NCBI GenBank assembly: GCA_013153825.1
Contig: JAADDP010000163.1
Location: 1 to 7,211 of the forward strand
Direction: 5' to 3'
Length of the DNA stretch: 7,211 nucleotides
DNA from: Campylobacterota bacterium
GTDB taxonomy: Bacteria; Campylobacterota; Campylobacteria; Campylobacterales; Sulfurovaceae
Numbering within the stretch: the stretch's first letter is position 1; each line of letters begins with the position of its first letter. The notes below the pieces were generated by a model. That model ran no database searches, had not been told where the DNA came from, and saw only the letters and a list, made by a program, of their open reading frames with translations. Both the position numbers and the translations under genes were made by a program. Of this stretch, positions 1 to 7,034 are shown piece by piece.

Positions 1-3
1 AAG

Positions 4-1800
4 ATGGCAAAAAAATATATTGATGTTATGGATACAACCTTTAGGGATGGATTTCAATCTGTCTTTGGTGGTCGTGTTCTTATGGATGACTTTTTTCCAG
101 CAGTTGAGGCTGCAAAGAAGGCAGGAATAACCCATTTTGAGTTTGGAGGTGGGGCTAGATTTCAGAGTCTATACTTCTACTTGAGAGAAGATGCCTTTGA
201 GATGATGGATAGATTTAGGGAGATAGTGGGACCTGAAGCGAATCTACAGACTCTATCTAGAGGTATCAACACTGTGATGTTGGATACTGGTAGTAGAGAG
301 CTCGTTGACCTACATGCAAAGATGTTTAAGAAGCATGGAACTACTACAATTAGAAATTTTGATGCTCTAAATGATGTAAATAACTTAGCATATAGTGCCG
401 AGTGTATCAAGAGACATGGACTTCAACATGAGGTTGTAGTTACAATCATGGACTTACCACCAGGGTGTGCTGGGGCTCACGATGTGGCATTCTATGAGAA
501 GACTTTAAGAAATATTTTAGACTCTGGAATTGAGTTTGATAGTGTCTGCTTCAAAGATGCTAGTGGGACAGCAAATCCAAGAAAGGTTTTTGAGACAATC
601 TCAATGGCTAGAAAACTACTTGGGGAGGAGGTTCACCTAAGACTACATACCCACGAGACGGCAGGTGTATCTGTAGCATCATATCTTGCAGCTCTAGAGG
701 CTGGGGCAAATGGTATCGATATGGCAGCAAGTCCAGTTAGTGGTGGGACAAGTCAACCAGATATATTGACAATGCTACATGCTACTAAGGGGACAAACTA
801 CAACTTAGGAGACCTTAAACTAAGCGATGTGTTGAAGTATGAAGAGGTTCTAAAAGAGTGTTTGAGTGACTATATGATACCACCAGAAGCTACTCAGGTA
901 TCACCTCTTATCCCATTCTCGCCTATGCCTGGTGGAGCGTTAACTGCAAATACACAGATGATGAGAGATAATGGAAACTTGGATAAGTTTGATGAGGTTA
1001 TCTTAGCGATGAAAGAGGTTGTAGAGAAGGGTGGATATGGAACATCTGTAACACCAGTTAGCCAATTCTACTGGCAACAGGCTTATGCAAATGTTATGTT
1101 TGGAAAGTGGAAGCAGATTGCACCTGGTTATGGAAAGATGGTTCTAGGATACTTTGGAAAGACCCCAGTTGAGCCAGACCCAGAGGTTGTAAAGTTAGCT
1201 TCAGAGAAGTTAAAACTAGAGCCGACAAAAGAGAACCCATTGGATTTAGCAGATAGAGAGGTTACTAAATCTATCGCCTACTGGAAAAAGGTGCTAGAGG
1301 ATGAGGGGTTAGATACAACCGAAGAGAATATATTTATAGCGGCAGCTTGTGATAGAAAGGGGATTGATTTCCTAAAGGGAGATAGTCCATTGATGGTAAG
1401 AAAAAAAGGTAATGAGACAGAAAATAGTGGAGGAGGAAATATGAGTGGAAATTATACAGTAGTGGTAGATGGTAAGAGATATAGTGTTCAGGTAGCAGAG
1501 GGAGATGCAGATATTCAAGTGACTCCAGCTCCATCATCAGAGCCAAAGGCAGAGGCGAAAGCTCCAGTTTCGGCAGGAGGAAAAGGTTCACTAGAGGTTA
1601 AATCTCAAACTCCAGGTAATGTCTGGAAGATACTTAAAAATGTTGGAGATAGCGTTGCTGAGGGTGAGCAGATAATGATTTTAGAAGCTATGAAGATGGA
1701 GATTGATATTGTAGCAGAGAGAGCTGGAGTTATTAAGAGTATTGAGGTGAAAGTAAATGATGCAGTAGTCGATGGACAGCTCCTCGCAACAATGGAGTAG
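4..1800 (+). CDS. oadA: Oxaloacetate decarboxylase alpha / pyruvate carboxylase subunit B (biotin-dependent carboxyltransferase)
   Basis: Cytoplasmic carboxyltransferase that moves CO2 between oxaloacetate/pyruvate and a biotin on its own C-terminus. The N-terminal TIM-barrel domain starts with DTTFRDGFQS (D10-S19). K184 in CFKDASG is the expected carboxylated metal-bridging lysine, H215 and H217 in LHTHETAG are metal ligands, and T249 in SGGTSQPD matches the catalytic threonine. A linker rich in Pro, Ala and Glu (about 500-530) leads to a biotinyl domain with EAMKM, where K564 is biotinylated. The 598-residue length matches Campylobacterota PycB. The ATG at 4 gives the family N-terminus MAKKYIDVMDTTF; its ribosome-binding site lies outside the window. 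The partner oadB three bases downstream favours a decarboxylase role with OadB, but the same protein family also serves as PycB with a separate PycA, and sequence cannot exclude dual use. Odd points are an A7 run at 1401-1407 and an internal Shine-Dalgarno plus in-frame ATG at 1441. Confidence 0.95.
   Translation: MAKKYIDVMDTTFRDGFQSVFGGRVLMDDFFPAVEAAKKAGITHFEFGGGARFQSLYFYLREDAFEMMDRFREIVGPEANLQTLSRGINTVMLDTGSRELVDLHAKMFKKHGTTTIRNFDALNDVNNLAYSAECIKRHGLQHEVVVTIMDLPPGCAGAHDVAFYEKTLRNILDSGIEFDSVCFKDASGTANPRKVFETISMARKLLGEEVHLRLHTHETAGVSVASYLAALEAGANGIDMAASPVSGGTSQPDILTMLHATKGTNYNLGDLKLSDVLKYEEVLKECLSDYMIPPEATQVSPLIPFSPMPGGALTANTQMMRDNGNLDKFDEVILAMKEVVEKGGYGTSVTPVSQFYWQQAYANVMFGKWKQIAPGYGKMVLGYFGKTPVEPDPEVVKLASEKLKLEPTKENPLDLADREVTKSIAYWKKVLEDEGLDTTEENIFIAAACDRKGIDFLKGDSPLMVRKKGNETENSGGGNMSGNYTVVVDGKRYSVQVAEGDADIQVTPAPSSEPKAEAKAPVSAGGKGSLEVKSQTPGNVWKILKNVGDSVAEGEQIMILEAMKMEIDIVAERAGVIKSIEVKVNDAVVDGQLLATME
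1429..1443 (+). promoter_or_regulatory. Internal Shine-Dalgarno and in-frame ATG inside oadA (possible free biotin carrier start)
   Basis: Within oadA a purine run GGAGGAGG (1429-1436) sits four bases before an ATG at 1441 that is in frame (M480). The first GGAGG of the run gives a better spacing of seven bases. Initiation here would give a 119-residue protein, MSGNYTVVVDGKRYSVQV onward, ending at the normal stop and containing the whole linker and biotinyl domain with the target lysine. This start resembles that of stand-alone biotin carriers of glutaconyl-CoA or methylmalonyl-CoA decarboxylases. The part encoding GGG could simply be a glycine linker that resembles a ribosome-binding site, so use in vivo is an inference. 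Confidence 0.4.
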
Positions 1801-1803
1801 AGT

Positions 1804-3147
1804 ATGAAAATTAGAGAGATTTTCATATCAATCATCTTTGCACTATTTGCAACAACCACATTTAGCTTTGCAAATCAGGCAGAGGGGGGAGACTCTGCCC
1901 ACCAAGCCACTACACATCAAGAGGAGAGTGTCGAAAAGAAGGAGTATCAGCCAAAGAGTCTATCTGAATTGGCAGTTAGCTTCTGGAGAACTACAGGTAT
2001 CAATGCAATTTTTGATACAGATGATGGAGAGGTTGCAGTAGAGCCAGATGGAAAAGAGGAGAAGATAGGGGCATTTGAGTCATCTCTTGGTAGAATTATT
2101 ATGATAATAATTGTATTTATCCTATTCTATCTAGCTATTGCAAAGGGGTTTGAGCCACTACTTCTAATTCCAATTGCATTTGGAGGACTTTTGGCCAACA
2201 TTCCACTAGCACATATGACAGGACCTCATGGAATGCTTGGAGTGATATACAATATGGGTATCGCAAATGAGTTCTTCCCACTTCTTATATTTATGGGTGT
2301 TGGAGCTATGACAGACTTTGGGCCACTTCTTGCAAACCCTAAGACTGCTCTACTTGGTGGGGCTGCACAGTTTGGAATATTTGGTTCACTTGTTGGGGCT
2401 GTTATGTTGGGCTTTGACCTCCAAGATGCTAGTGCAATCTCAATTATTGGTGGGGCTGATGGGCCAACATCAATCTTTATTGCAAATAGACTAGCTCCAG
2501 ATATGTTGGGTGCAATTGCAGTTGCTGCATACTCATATATGGCTTTAGTTCCTGTAATTCAGCCTCCAATTATGAGAGCCTTAACTACAAAGGAGGAGAG
2601 ACAGATTAAGATGGGAGTTCAGAGAAAAGTTCATAGGTTAGAGAAGTTAATATTCCCTATCGTTGTGCTTATTCTATCTATTATGATACTTCCAGAGTCA
2701 ACACCTCTAATTGGTGCATTTGCATTTGGTAACTTTGTTAAGGAGTCTGGAGTTGTTGAGAGGCTAAATGATACTATGCAAAATGCCCTTATCAACACCG
2801 TTACAATCTTCTTGGGACTTGGAGTAGGCTCTAAATTGGCTGCTGATAAGTTCTTGGTATTGGAGAGTTTGGGTATTATGATTATTGGTCTAATTGCATT
2901 CTCTGCTGGAACAGCTGCTGGGGTATTGATGGCTAAATTGATGAATAAATTATCTAAAGAGCCAATCAACCCACTAATTGGTGCTGCTGGGGTATCTGCC
3001 GTGCCGATGGCTGCTAGAGTTGTAAGTAGAGTTGGAGCTGAAGAGAGACCAGGTAATATTCTACTTATGCATGCAATGGGTCCAAATGTGGCAGGAGTTA
3101 TAGGTTCAGCAGTTGCTGCTGGGGTATTGCTCTCAATTTTTAACTAA
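1804..3147 (+). CDS. oadB: Na+-pumping oxaloacetate decarboxylase beta subunit
   Basis: Integral inner-membrane subunit that decarboxylates carboxybiotin delivered by OadA and couples this to sodium export. Residues about 95 to 447 are hydrophobic with the family core: [20 protein letters not shown] (111-130), then [20 protein letters not shown] and [11 protein letters not shown]219 in GGADGP corresponds to the essential Asp203 of the Klebsiella enzyme; N389 and S398 in [10 protein letters not shown] match its Asn373 and Ser382, with the same spacing of nine. The start is set by GGAG (1794-1797) six bases before the ATG; the Shine-Dalgarno lies in the end of oadA, three bases separate the genes, and translation is probably coupled. 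Unlike the Klebsiella protein, it begins with a signal-peptide-like segment (residues 1-23, ending SFA) and a hydrophilic acidic stretch of about 70 residues before the conserved region. It is 447 residues long, against about 433 in Klebsiella. No gamma subunit is seen downstream. Confidence 0.95.
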   Translation: MKIREIFISIIFALFATTTFSFANQAEGGDSAHQATTHQEESVEKKEYQPKSLSELAVSFWRTTGINAIFDTDDGEVAVEPDGKEEKIGAFESSLGRIIMIIIVFILFYLAIAKGFEPLLLIPIAFGGLLANIPLAHMTGPHGMLGVIYNMGIANEFFPLLIFMGVGAMTDFGPLLANPKTALLGGAAQFGIFGSLVGAVMLGFDLQDASAISIIGGADGPTSIFIANRLAPDMLGAIAVAAYSYMALVPVIQPPIMRALTTKEERQIKMGVQRKVHRLEKLIFPIVVLILSIMILPESTPLIGAFAFGNFVKESGVVERLNDTMQNALINTVTIFLGLGVGSKLAADKFLVLESLGIMIIGLIAFSAGTAAGVLMAKLMNKLSKEPINPLIGAAGVSAVPMAARVVSRVGAEERPGNILLMHAMGPNVAGVIGSAVAAGVLLSIFN

Positions 3148-3153
3148 CTTTAT

Positions 3154-3171
3154 GGGGTGTATCCACACCCC
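3154..3171 (+). terminator. Hairpin after oadB, weak intrinsic terminator
   Basis: GGGGTGT (3154-3160) pairs perfectly with ACACCCC (3165-3171) around a four-base loop ATCC, beginning six bases after the oadB stop. A GC-rich seven-pair stem stands out in this AT-rich spacer. The following bases CAACTTTAA contain only a short T run, so termination may be partial and some transcripts could read on into pckA. Confidence 0.6.
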
Positions 3172-3180
3172 CAACTTTAA

Positions 3181-3238
3181 GCTATATGATAGATAAAATA
3201 GGATAATTTAAAAGTTCTTATTTTATTTGCTATATAGC
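3181..3238. repeat. 20-bp imperfect inverted repeat upstream of pckA
   Basis: The left arm 3181-3200 (GCTATATGATAGATAAAATA) pairs with the right arm 3219-3238 across an 18-base loop. Base by base there are 16 Watson-Crick pairs, three G-U wobbles and one A-C mismatch. The outer seven pairs (GCTATAT with ATATAGC) and inner eight pairs (ATAAAATA with TATTTTAT) are perfect. No T run follows, so it is not an ordinary terminator. Because the proposed pckA promoter lies in the right arm, the hairpin can only form in RNA reading through from oadB; as DNA it could be a binding site. Confidence 0.65.
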
Positions 3239-3241
3239 AAA
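3226..3241. promoter_or_regulatory. Perfect 16-bp palindrome, candidate operator for pckA
   Basis: TTTGCTATATAGCAAA reads identically on both strands over all 16 bases, about 33 bp before the pckA start. It overlaps the proposed extended -10 element, so a dimeric regulator bound here would be positioned to block RNA polymerase. A half-site-like GCTATAT recurs at 3181-3187. No known regulator is recognised from the motif. Confidence 0.45.
3228..3236 (+). promoter_or_regulatory. Proposed extended -10 promoter of pckA
   Basis: TG at 3228-3229, one base, then TATATA at 3231-3236 fits the TGnTATAAT extended -10 pattern common in Campylobacterota vegetative promoters. There is no good -35 hexamer at 3208-3213 (TTAAAA), which is usual for this phylum. 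Transcription would start near 3243, leaving a leader of about 30 bases. It is inferred from sequence only. Confidence 0.5.
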
Positions 3242-3273
3242 AACAATTTATTTATACAAAGAGGGTAGAAGTG

Positions 3274-4857
3274 ATGAACAGCAAGACACCAAATGGTCTT
3301 GATAAATTGGGACTTGAGAATATTGGCAAGGTCTATTATAACTTAAGCTATGATGAACTCTGTACTCACGAGGTGAACAGGGGTGAGTGTAAGATGTCAT
3401 CAACAGGTTCAGCAATCTGTGATACAGGAATATTTACGGGGAGAAGTCCAGATGATAAATATTTTGTTGACCAAGCACCATCAAATAAGAATATCTATTG
3501 GGGTGATATAAATAGAAAGATAGATAGAGAGACATTTAATGAGCTGTTTAAATTTGCAAGAAATCAGTTCTCTGGAAAAGATATCTATGTTATGGATGTA
3601 TTTACAGGGGCTAGTTTAGATAGCAGAAAATCTATCCGTTTTGTATCTGAAGTAGCTTGGCAGGCTCACTTTGTAAAAAATATGTTTATTCGTCCAACAG
3701 AAGAGGAGTTGGAGAACTTTGAACCAGATTTTGTTGTATATAATGCTTGTAAGACTACCGATAAGAAGTGGAAAGAGCATGGTCTAAACTCTGAAGTTTT
3801 TGTATGTTTTAATGTTGAAGAGAATATAGCAATTATTGGTGGGACATGGTATGGTGGAGAGATGAAGAAGGGTATCTTCTCTATGATGAACTACTGGCTT
3901 CCTCTAGAGGGGAAACTCTCTATGCACTGTTCGGCTAATATTGGAAAAGAGGGAGATGTCTGCCTCTTCTTTGGACTCTCTGGAACTGGAAAAACTACCC
4001 TCTCGACCGATAAAGATAGAGCCTTAATTGGTGATGATGAGCATGGTTGGGATGATAATGGTGTCTTTAACTTTGAGGGTGGATGTTATGCTAAAGTTAT
4101 AAATTTAAGTGCCAAGAGCGAACCAGAGATATATGGAGCAATTAGAAAGAATGCACTATTAGAGAATGTAGTCTTAGTTGATGAGAGTGGAGAGGTTGAT
4201 TATAGCGACTCTAGCAAGACGGAAAATACAAGAGTTAGTTATCCTATCTACCATATAGAAAATTATGAGCCTACAATGCAGGGTGGACACCCAAAAAATA
4301 TTATATTCCTAAGCTATGATGCCTTTGGAGTGCTTCCTGCCGTATCAAAGCTGACAAAAGAGCAGGCTATGTACTACTTCCTTAGTGGATATACTGCAAA
4401 GGTTGCAGGGACAGAGAGGGGAATTACAGAGCCAGTCGCCACCTTTAGTGCATGTTTTGGAGAGGCTTTCCTACCACTTCACCCAACAGCTTATGCAAAA
4501 CTACTCGGAGAGAAGATTGATAAGCATGGTGTAAATGTATATCTTGTCAATACAGGGTTAAATGGAAAGGGTGAGAGGATGTCACTAAAGGAGACTAGAG
4601 CATCTATTAGAGCAATATTGAATGGTTCAATAAATAGTGCAGAGTTTGAGACTTTAGAGATATTTGACCTACACTATCCAAAGAGTTTAGAGGGTATAGA
4701 GAATAGTGCAATTCTAAATCCAAAATCTAGCTGGGATAATCTAAAGGAGTTTGAAAAAACCTCAAAAGAGTTGGCTAAAAAGTTCATCGAGAACTTTAAA
4801 AGATATGATAATAGTGGAAGTGAGTTTGACTACTCACTGGCTGGGCCTAAAGTTTAA
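3274..4857 (+). CDS. pckA: Phosphoenolpyruvate carboxykinase (ATP)
   Basis: Cytoplasmic enzyme (EC 4.1.1.49) interconverting oxaloacetate + ATP and PEP + ADP + CO2. Counting from the ATG at 3274 (527 residues; E. coli PckA is 540), it shows R57 in TGRSPDDKY (substrate binding), K199 in GGEMKKG and H218 in SMHCSAN (Mn2+ ligands, spaced 19 apart as K213 and H232 of E. coli), the kinase P-loop [11 protein letters not shown] (234-244, K240), and GDDEHGW (253-259, D254 and D255, metal site). The C-terminal half has ENTRVSYPI and [18 protein letters not shown], also typical. A GTG at 3271 directly precedes the ATG; GAGGG (3261-3265) is eight bases from the ATG and five from the GTG, so either could start, and the ATG is preferred. 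It has its own promoter-like sequence, separate from oadAB. With OadAB it makes the oxaloacetate branch point: gluconeogenic PEP supply, or anaplerosis in reverse. Confidence 0.96.
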   Translation: MNSKTPNGLDKLGLENIGKVYYNLSYDELCTHEVNRGECKMSSTGSAICDTGIFTGRSPDDKYFVDQAPSNKNIYWGDINRKIDRETFNELFKFARNQFSGKDIYVMDVFTGASLDSRKSIRFVSEVAWQAHFVKNMFIRPTEEELENFEPDFVVYNACKTTDKKWKEHGLNSEVFVCFNVEENIAIIGGTWYGGEMKKGIFSMMNYWLPLEGKLSMHCSANIGKEGDVCLFFGLSGTGKTTLSTDKDRALIGDDEHGWDDNGVFNFEGGCYAKVINLSAKSEPEIYGAIRKNALLENVVLVDESGEVDYSDSSKTENTRVSYPIYHIENYEPTMQGGHPKNIIFLSYDAFGVLPAVSKLTKEQAMYYFLSGYTAKVAGTERGITEPVATFSACFGEAFLPLHPTAYAKLLGEKIDKHGVNVYLVNTGLNGKGERMSLKETRASIRAILNGSINSAEFETLEIFDLHYPKSLEGIENSAILNPKSSWDNLKEFEKTSKELAKKFIENFKRYDNSGSEFDYSLAGPKV

Positions 4858-4888
4858 TCTAGCTACACCCATAGTTGGGTGGGCTAGA
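4858..4888. terminator. Hairpin shared by convergent pckA and response regulator genes
   Basis: TCTAGC (4858-4863) pairs with GCTAGA (4883-4888), and CACCC (4866-4870) pairs with GGGTG (4877-4881), with a small asymmetric internal loop and a six-base loop ATAGTT. It begins on the base after the pckA stop codon, and the stop of the minus-strand regulator (4884-4886) lies inside the right arm. The T runs on both sides are short (TATTTAG on plus, TTAAACTTT on minus), so it is best read as a compact bidirectional terminator. Confidence 0.6.
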
Positions 4889-5570
4889 TATTTAGATAGT
4901 ATCCAACGCTATGTTTATTTTTAATAATGTCTGGAGGAACTTTTCTCTTCAACTTTCTAACAAATGATTTTACAGCATCTGAGCTTGGTGGTTTATCAAA
5001 ATCCCACATATGTTCATACATCATCTCATACTCCACAACGCTATTCTCAGATAGCAACTTTAAAAATATTTTCTCCTTTTTTGTGAGTCCAACCCTCTTC
5101 CCATCTACGATAACTTCACCTCGCTCATAATCTAGCTCTATATTGCTAGTTAGAAGTATCTTCCCATCTATATTGAAGTGGTCAACCAGCTTATCCATAA
5201 GCTCGATAATCTTCTTTGTGGTGAATGGTTTAGTGATATACTTCACAATATTTAAATCTATAGAGTCCAGTAGATAGTCTGTATTTGTATATGCAGATAT
5301 TATCACAATTGGAATTTTTCTATCAAACTCTCTAACCATCTTTGAGAGTGTAATTCCATCTGTATTTGGCATATTTATATCTGTAATTATCAAATCTATC
5401 CTATTCTGATTCTCTATATATAGAGTGTAGGCATCATCCCCATCTGATGCAACAAGTATCTTCCCAAAAAAGTGACCTAAGGTCTCTACAATATTGTGCT
5501 GAAGAGTTATATCATCCTCAACATAGAGTATAACCTTCCTCTTCAACAATCCATACCTCTTATTAATCAT
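4884..5570 (-). CDS. OmpR-family two-component response regulator
   Basis: 228-residue cytoplasmic DNA-binding regulator. The receiver domain (about 12-130) has the acidic pair D19/D20 in YVEDD, phosphoacceptor D64 in IITDINMPNTDG, the switch residue S92 in VIISAYT, and K114 in YITKPF. A winged-helix output domain (about 150-228) follows, with LTKKEKIFLKLL, the recognition-helix region SSDAVKSFVRKLKRKV, and the terminal wing HSVGYYLNI. Its ATG overlaps the kinase stop as ATGA, implying translational coupling and a cognate pair. The Shine-Dalgarno-like GAGGAG directly abuts this ATG, which is too close. A better-spaced AGAGG lies before TTG codons 8-9 (5549-5544), so the true start may be there, giving the more usual short N-terminus before KVILYVEDD. 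The target genes are not identifiable from the protein. Confidence 0.92.
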   Translation of the reverse strand: MINKRYGLLKRKVILYVEDDITLQHNIVETLGHFFGKILVASDGDDAYTLYIENQNRIDLIITDINMPNTDGITLSKMVREFDRKIPIVIISAYTNTDYLLDSIDLNIVKYITKPFTTKKIIELMDKLVDHFNIDGKILLTSNIELDYERGEVIVDGKRVGLTKKEKIFLKLLSENSVVEYEMMYEHMWDFDKPPSSDAVKSFVRKLKRKVPPDIIKNKHSVGYYLNI

Positions 5571-7015
5571 CTCCTCAACCTTATCGTAAATTTACTACTA
5601 TTTCCAACACTCTCAACCTCAAGTTTTCCATTGAAATGTTGCTCTATAATGACCTTTGAGACATACAACCCTAACCCTAAATTTGTAGATTTACTCCCCC
5701 CCTTTGTAGAGAAATGGGCATCAAAAATTCTATTGATATGTTCTGGCTTTATACCTCCTGCATAATCCTTAATTATAATGAGATACTCCTTCGGCTTTAA
5801 GATTGTCCTTATCTTAATCTTAGCACCCTTTTTAGAGAAGTCTATGGAGTTCTGTACAATGTTAATTATAACCTGCATAAGCTCATTTTTATAGAGCATA
5901 ATTTTAACATCTTTGGTAAAGCTTTTCTCTATCTTTATCCCCTTTTTCATCATTTCATTCTCTAAAAATATTAGAGACTTCTGAATAATAGGCTGAATAT
6001 ATACAGCCTCCTTCTCCTTTTTAGGTTTATAGAACTCCCTAAAGTCATCTATAGTTTCAGATAGAAACTCTGTATACTCCTCAATCTCTTCACACTTGCT
6101 ATCTAGATATATGTTATCCATCTTATCTCCAACCATTATCTTAAATCTAAGATTTGAGGCTATAGAGGCAATCTTACTTATTGGTTGTCTCCACTGGTGA
6201 GATATCATGCTTAAAAGCTCTCCTGCCTGTGCAAGTCTAGATTGTGAGAACATAATCTCATTACTATTTTTTATCTCATTCTCATAACCTCTAATTAATA
6301 TATTTATAAATTTTGAAAAAATTAGAGAGAATATTATCGATATTGCCGATGCCACTAAAAAAATCTTTAATAGCTCACTCAACTCATCGTTCAATTTTCT
6401 CTCTAGTATCATCTTCTTTCTATTGATAGATTCAGTAATATCTTTCTTATTTTTACTAATTACAACATATAAATCTGTATCTTTTATGTGGTGGACAAAT
6501 GCCATCTTATTGACCAATTTATCATTTACACAATCTGTACCCTTATATGTCACAAATCTATTATATTTTGATGCGTTTAGAAGTTTATATAGTATATTGT
6601 AAGCCTCCCTATTTATCTGATAGTTTGACTCAACTAGCTCAATTAATCTACTTGCACATGGGTGCTTGAGAACTGTACCATCCTCCTTAAATACAAATAT
6701 GAAGCCACTATCATACTTTTTTAGAGAGTCCACAAATAGTAGAATTCTATTGGTCAACTGCTCCGTATCATTAACACCATTCTCGAGAGATAAAAAGTTT
6801 ATAAATGAGTCTATATATTTAACCTTCTCCTTAAAGAACTCCTGATGTTTCCTCTTCAGCTCCTCCTCATAACGGCTAAGCTCTAACTTCTCATACTCCC
6901 TATGTTTATATCTTAGGGATATTGTACTAAATACCCCATAAAATAGTATAATAAGTAGAGGGAATATTATTGTTATAATTGATATATGTTTAATAAAAAA
7001 AGATTTAAGTTTCAT
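5567..7015 (-). CDS. Membrane sensor histidine kinase with periplasmic Cache-like domain
   Basis: 482-residue inner-membrane sensor kinase that autophosphorylates and passes phosphate to the following regulator. Residues about 11-33 form TM1. Residues about 40-210 are a periplasmic sensor with a coiled-coil-like charged start and a single-Cache signature (SGFIFVFKEDGTVLKHP at 103-119, LYVVISKNKKDI at 182-193). TM2 is about 215-241. The H-box MISHQWRQPI places the phosphorylated histidine at H273. The ATPase domain has N-box INIVQNSID (N385, N389), G1 DYAGGI (D417) and G2 LGLGLYVSK (446-454), so it looks catalytically intact. Two cysteines, C120 and C162, lie in the periplasmic part and could form a disulfide. 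The ligand is unknown. The ATG at 7015 has only a weak upstream GG. The gene is visibly more AT-rich than oadA, oadB and pckA. It overlaps the regulator gene by four bases. Confidence 0.93.
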   Translation of the reverse strand: MKLKSFFIKHISIITIIFPLLIILFYGVFSTISLRYKHREYEKLELSRYEEELKRKHQEFFKEKVKYIDSFINFLSLENGVNDTEQLTNRILLFVDSLKKYDSGFIFVFKEDGTVLKHPCASRLIELVESNYQINREAYNILYKLLNASKYNRFVTYKGTDCVNDKLVNKMAFVHHIKDTDLYVVISKNKKDITESINRKKMILERKLNDELSELLKIFLVASAISIIFSLIFSKFINILIRGYENEIKNSNEIMFSQSRLAQAGELLSMISHQWRQPISKIASIASNLRFKIMVGDKMDNIYLDSKCEEIEEYTEFLSETIDDFREFYKPKKEKEAVYIQPIIQKSLIFLENEMMKKGIKIEKSFTKDVKIMLYKNELMQVIINIVQNSIDFSKKGAKIKIRTILKPKEYLIIIKDYAGGIKPEHINRIFDAHFSTKGGSKSTNLGLGLYVSKVIIEQHFNGKLEVESVGNSSKFTIRLRR

Positions 7016-7034
7016 ACCAATATTCTATCCAAAA

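Noticed and set aside
1399..1440. oadA as a broken gene or assembly frameshift at the A7 run
   Set aside because: The uninterrupted frame gives a 598-residue protein of normal family length with intact biotinyl domain, so the gene as given is intact; only slippage or tract variation remains of interest.
1334..1859. Two open minus-strand frames of about 85 codons opposite the end of oadA
   Set aside because: They lie antisense to a strongly conserved coding region, have low-complexity Leu/Ser/Tyr- or Ile/Ser-rich translations, and show no domain likeness.
2631..2969. Minus-strand open frame of 112 codons opposite oadB
   Set aside because: It is a shadow of the hydrophobic codons of oadB, with no ribosome-binding site or recognisable domain.
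3148..3270. Riboswitch or small RNA gene in the oadB-pckA spacer
   Set aside because: The pairing is a simple inverted repeat and palindrome with no known riboswitch core, and the likely pckA leader is only about 30 bases.
4927..5765. Plus-strand open frames opposite the response regulator and the kinase C-terminus
   Set aside because: They fall within well-defined regulator and kinase domains on the other strand, and their translations are compositionally odd.
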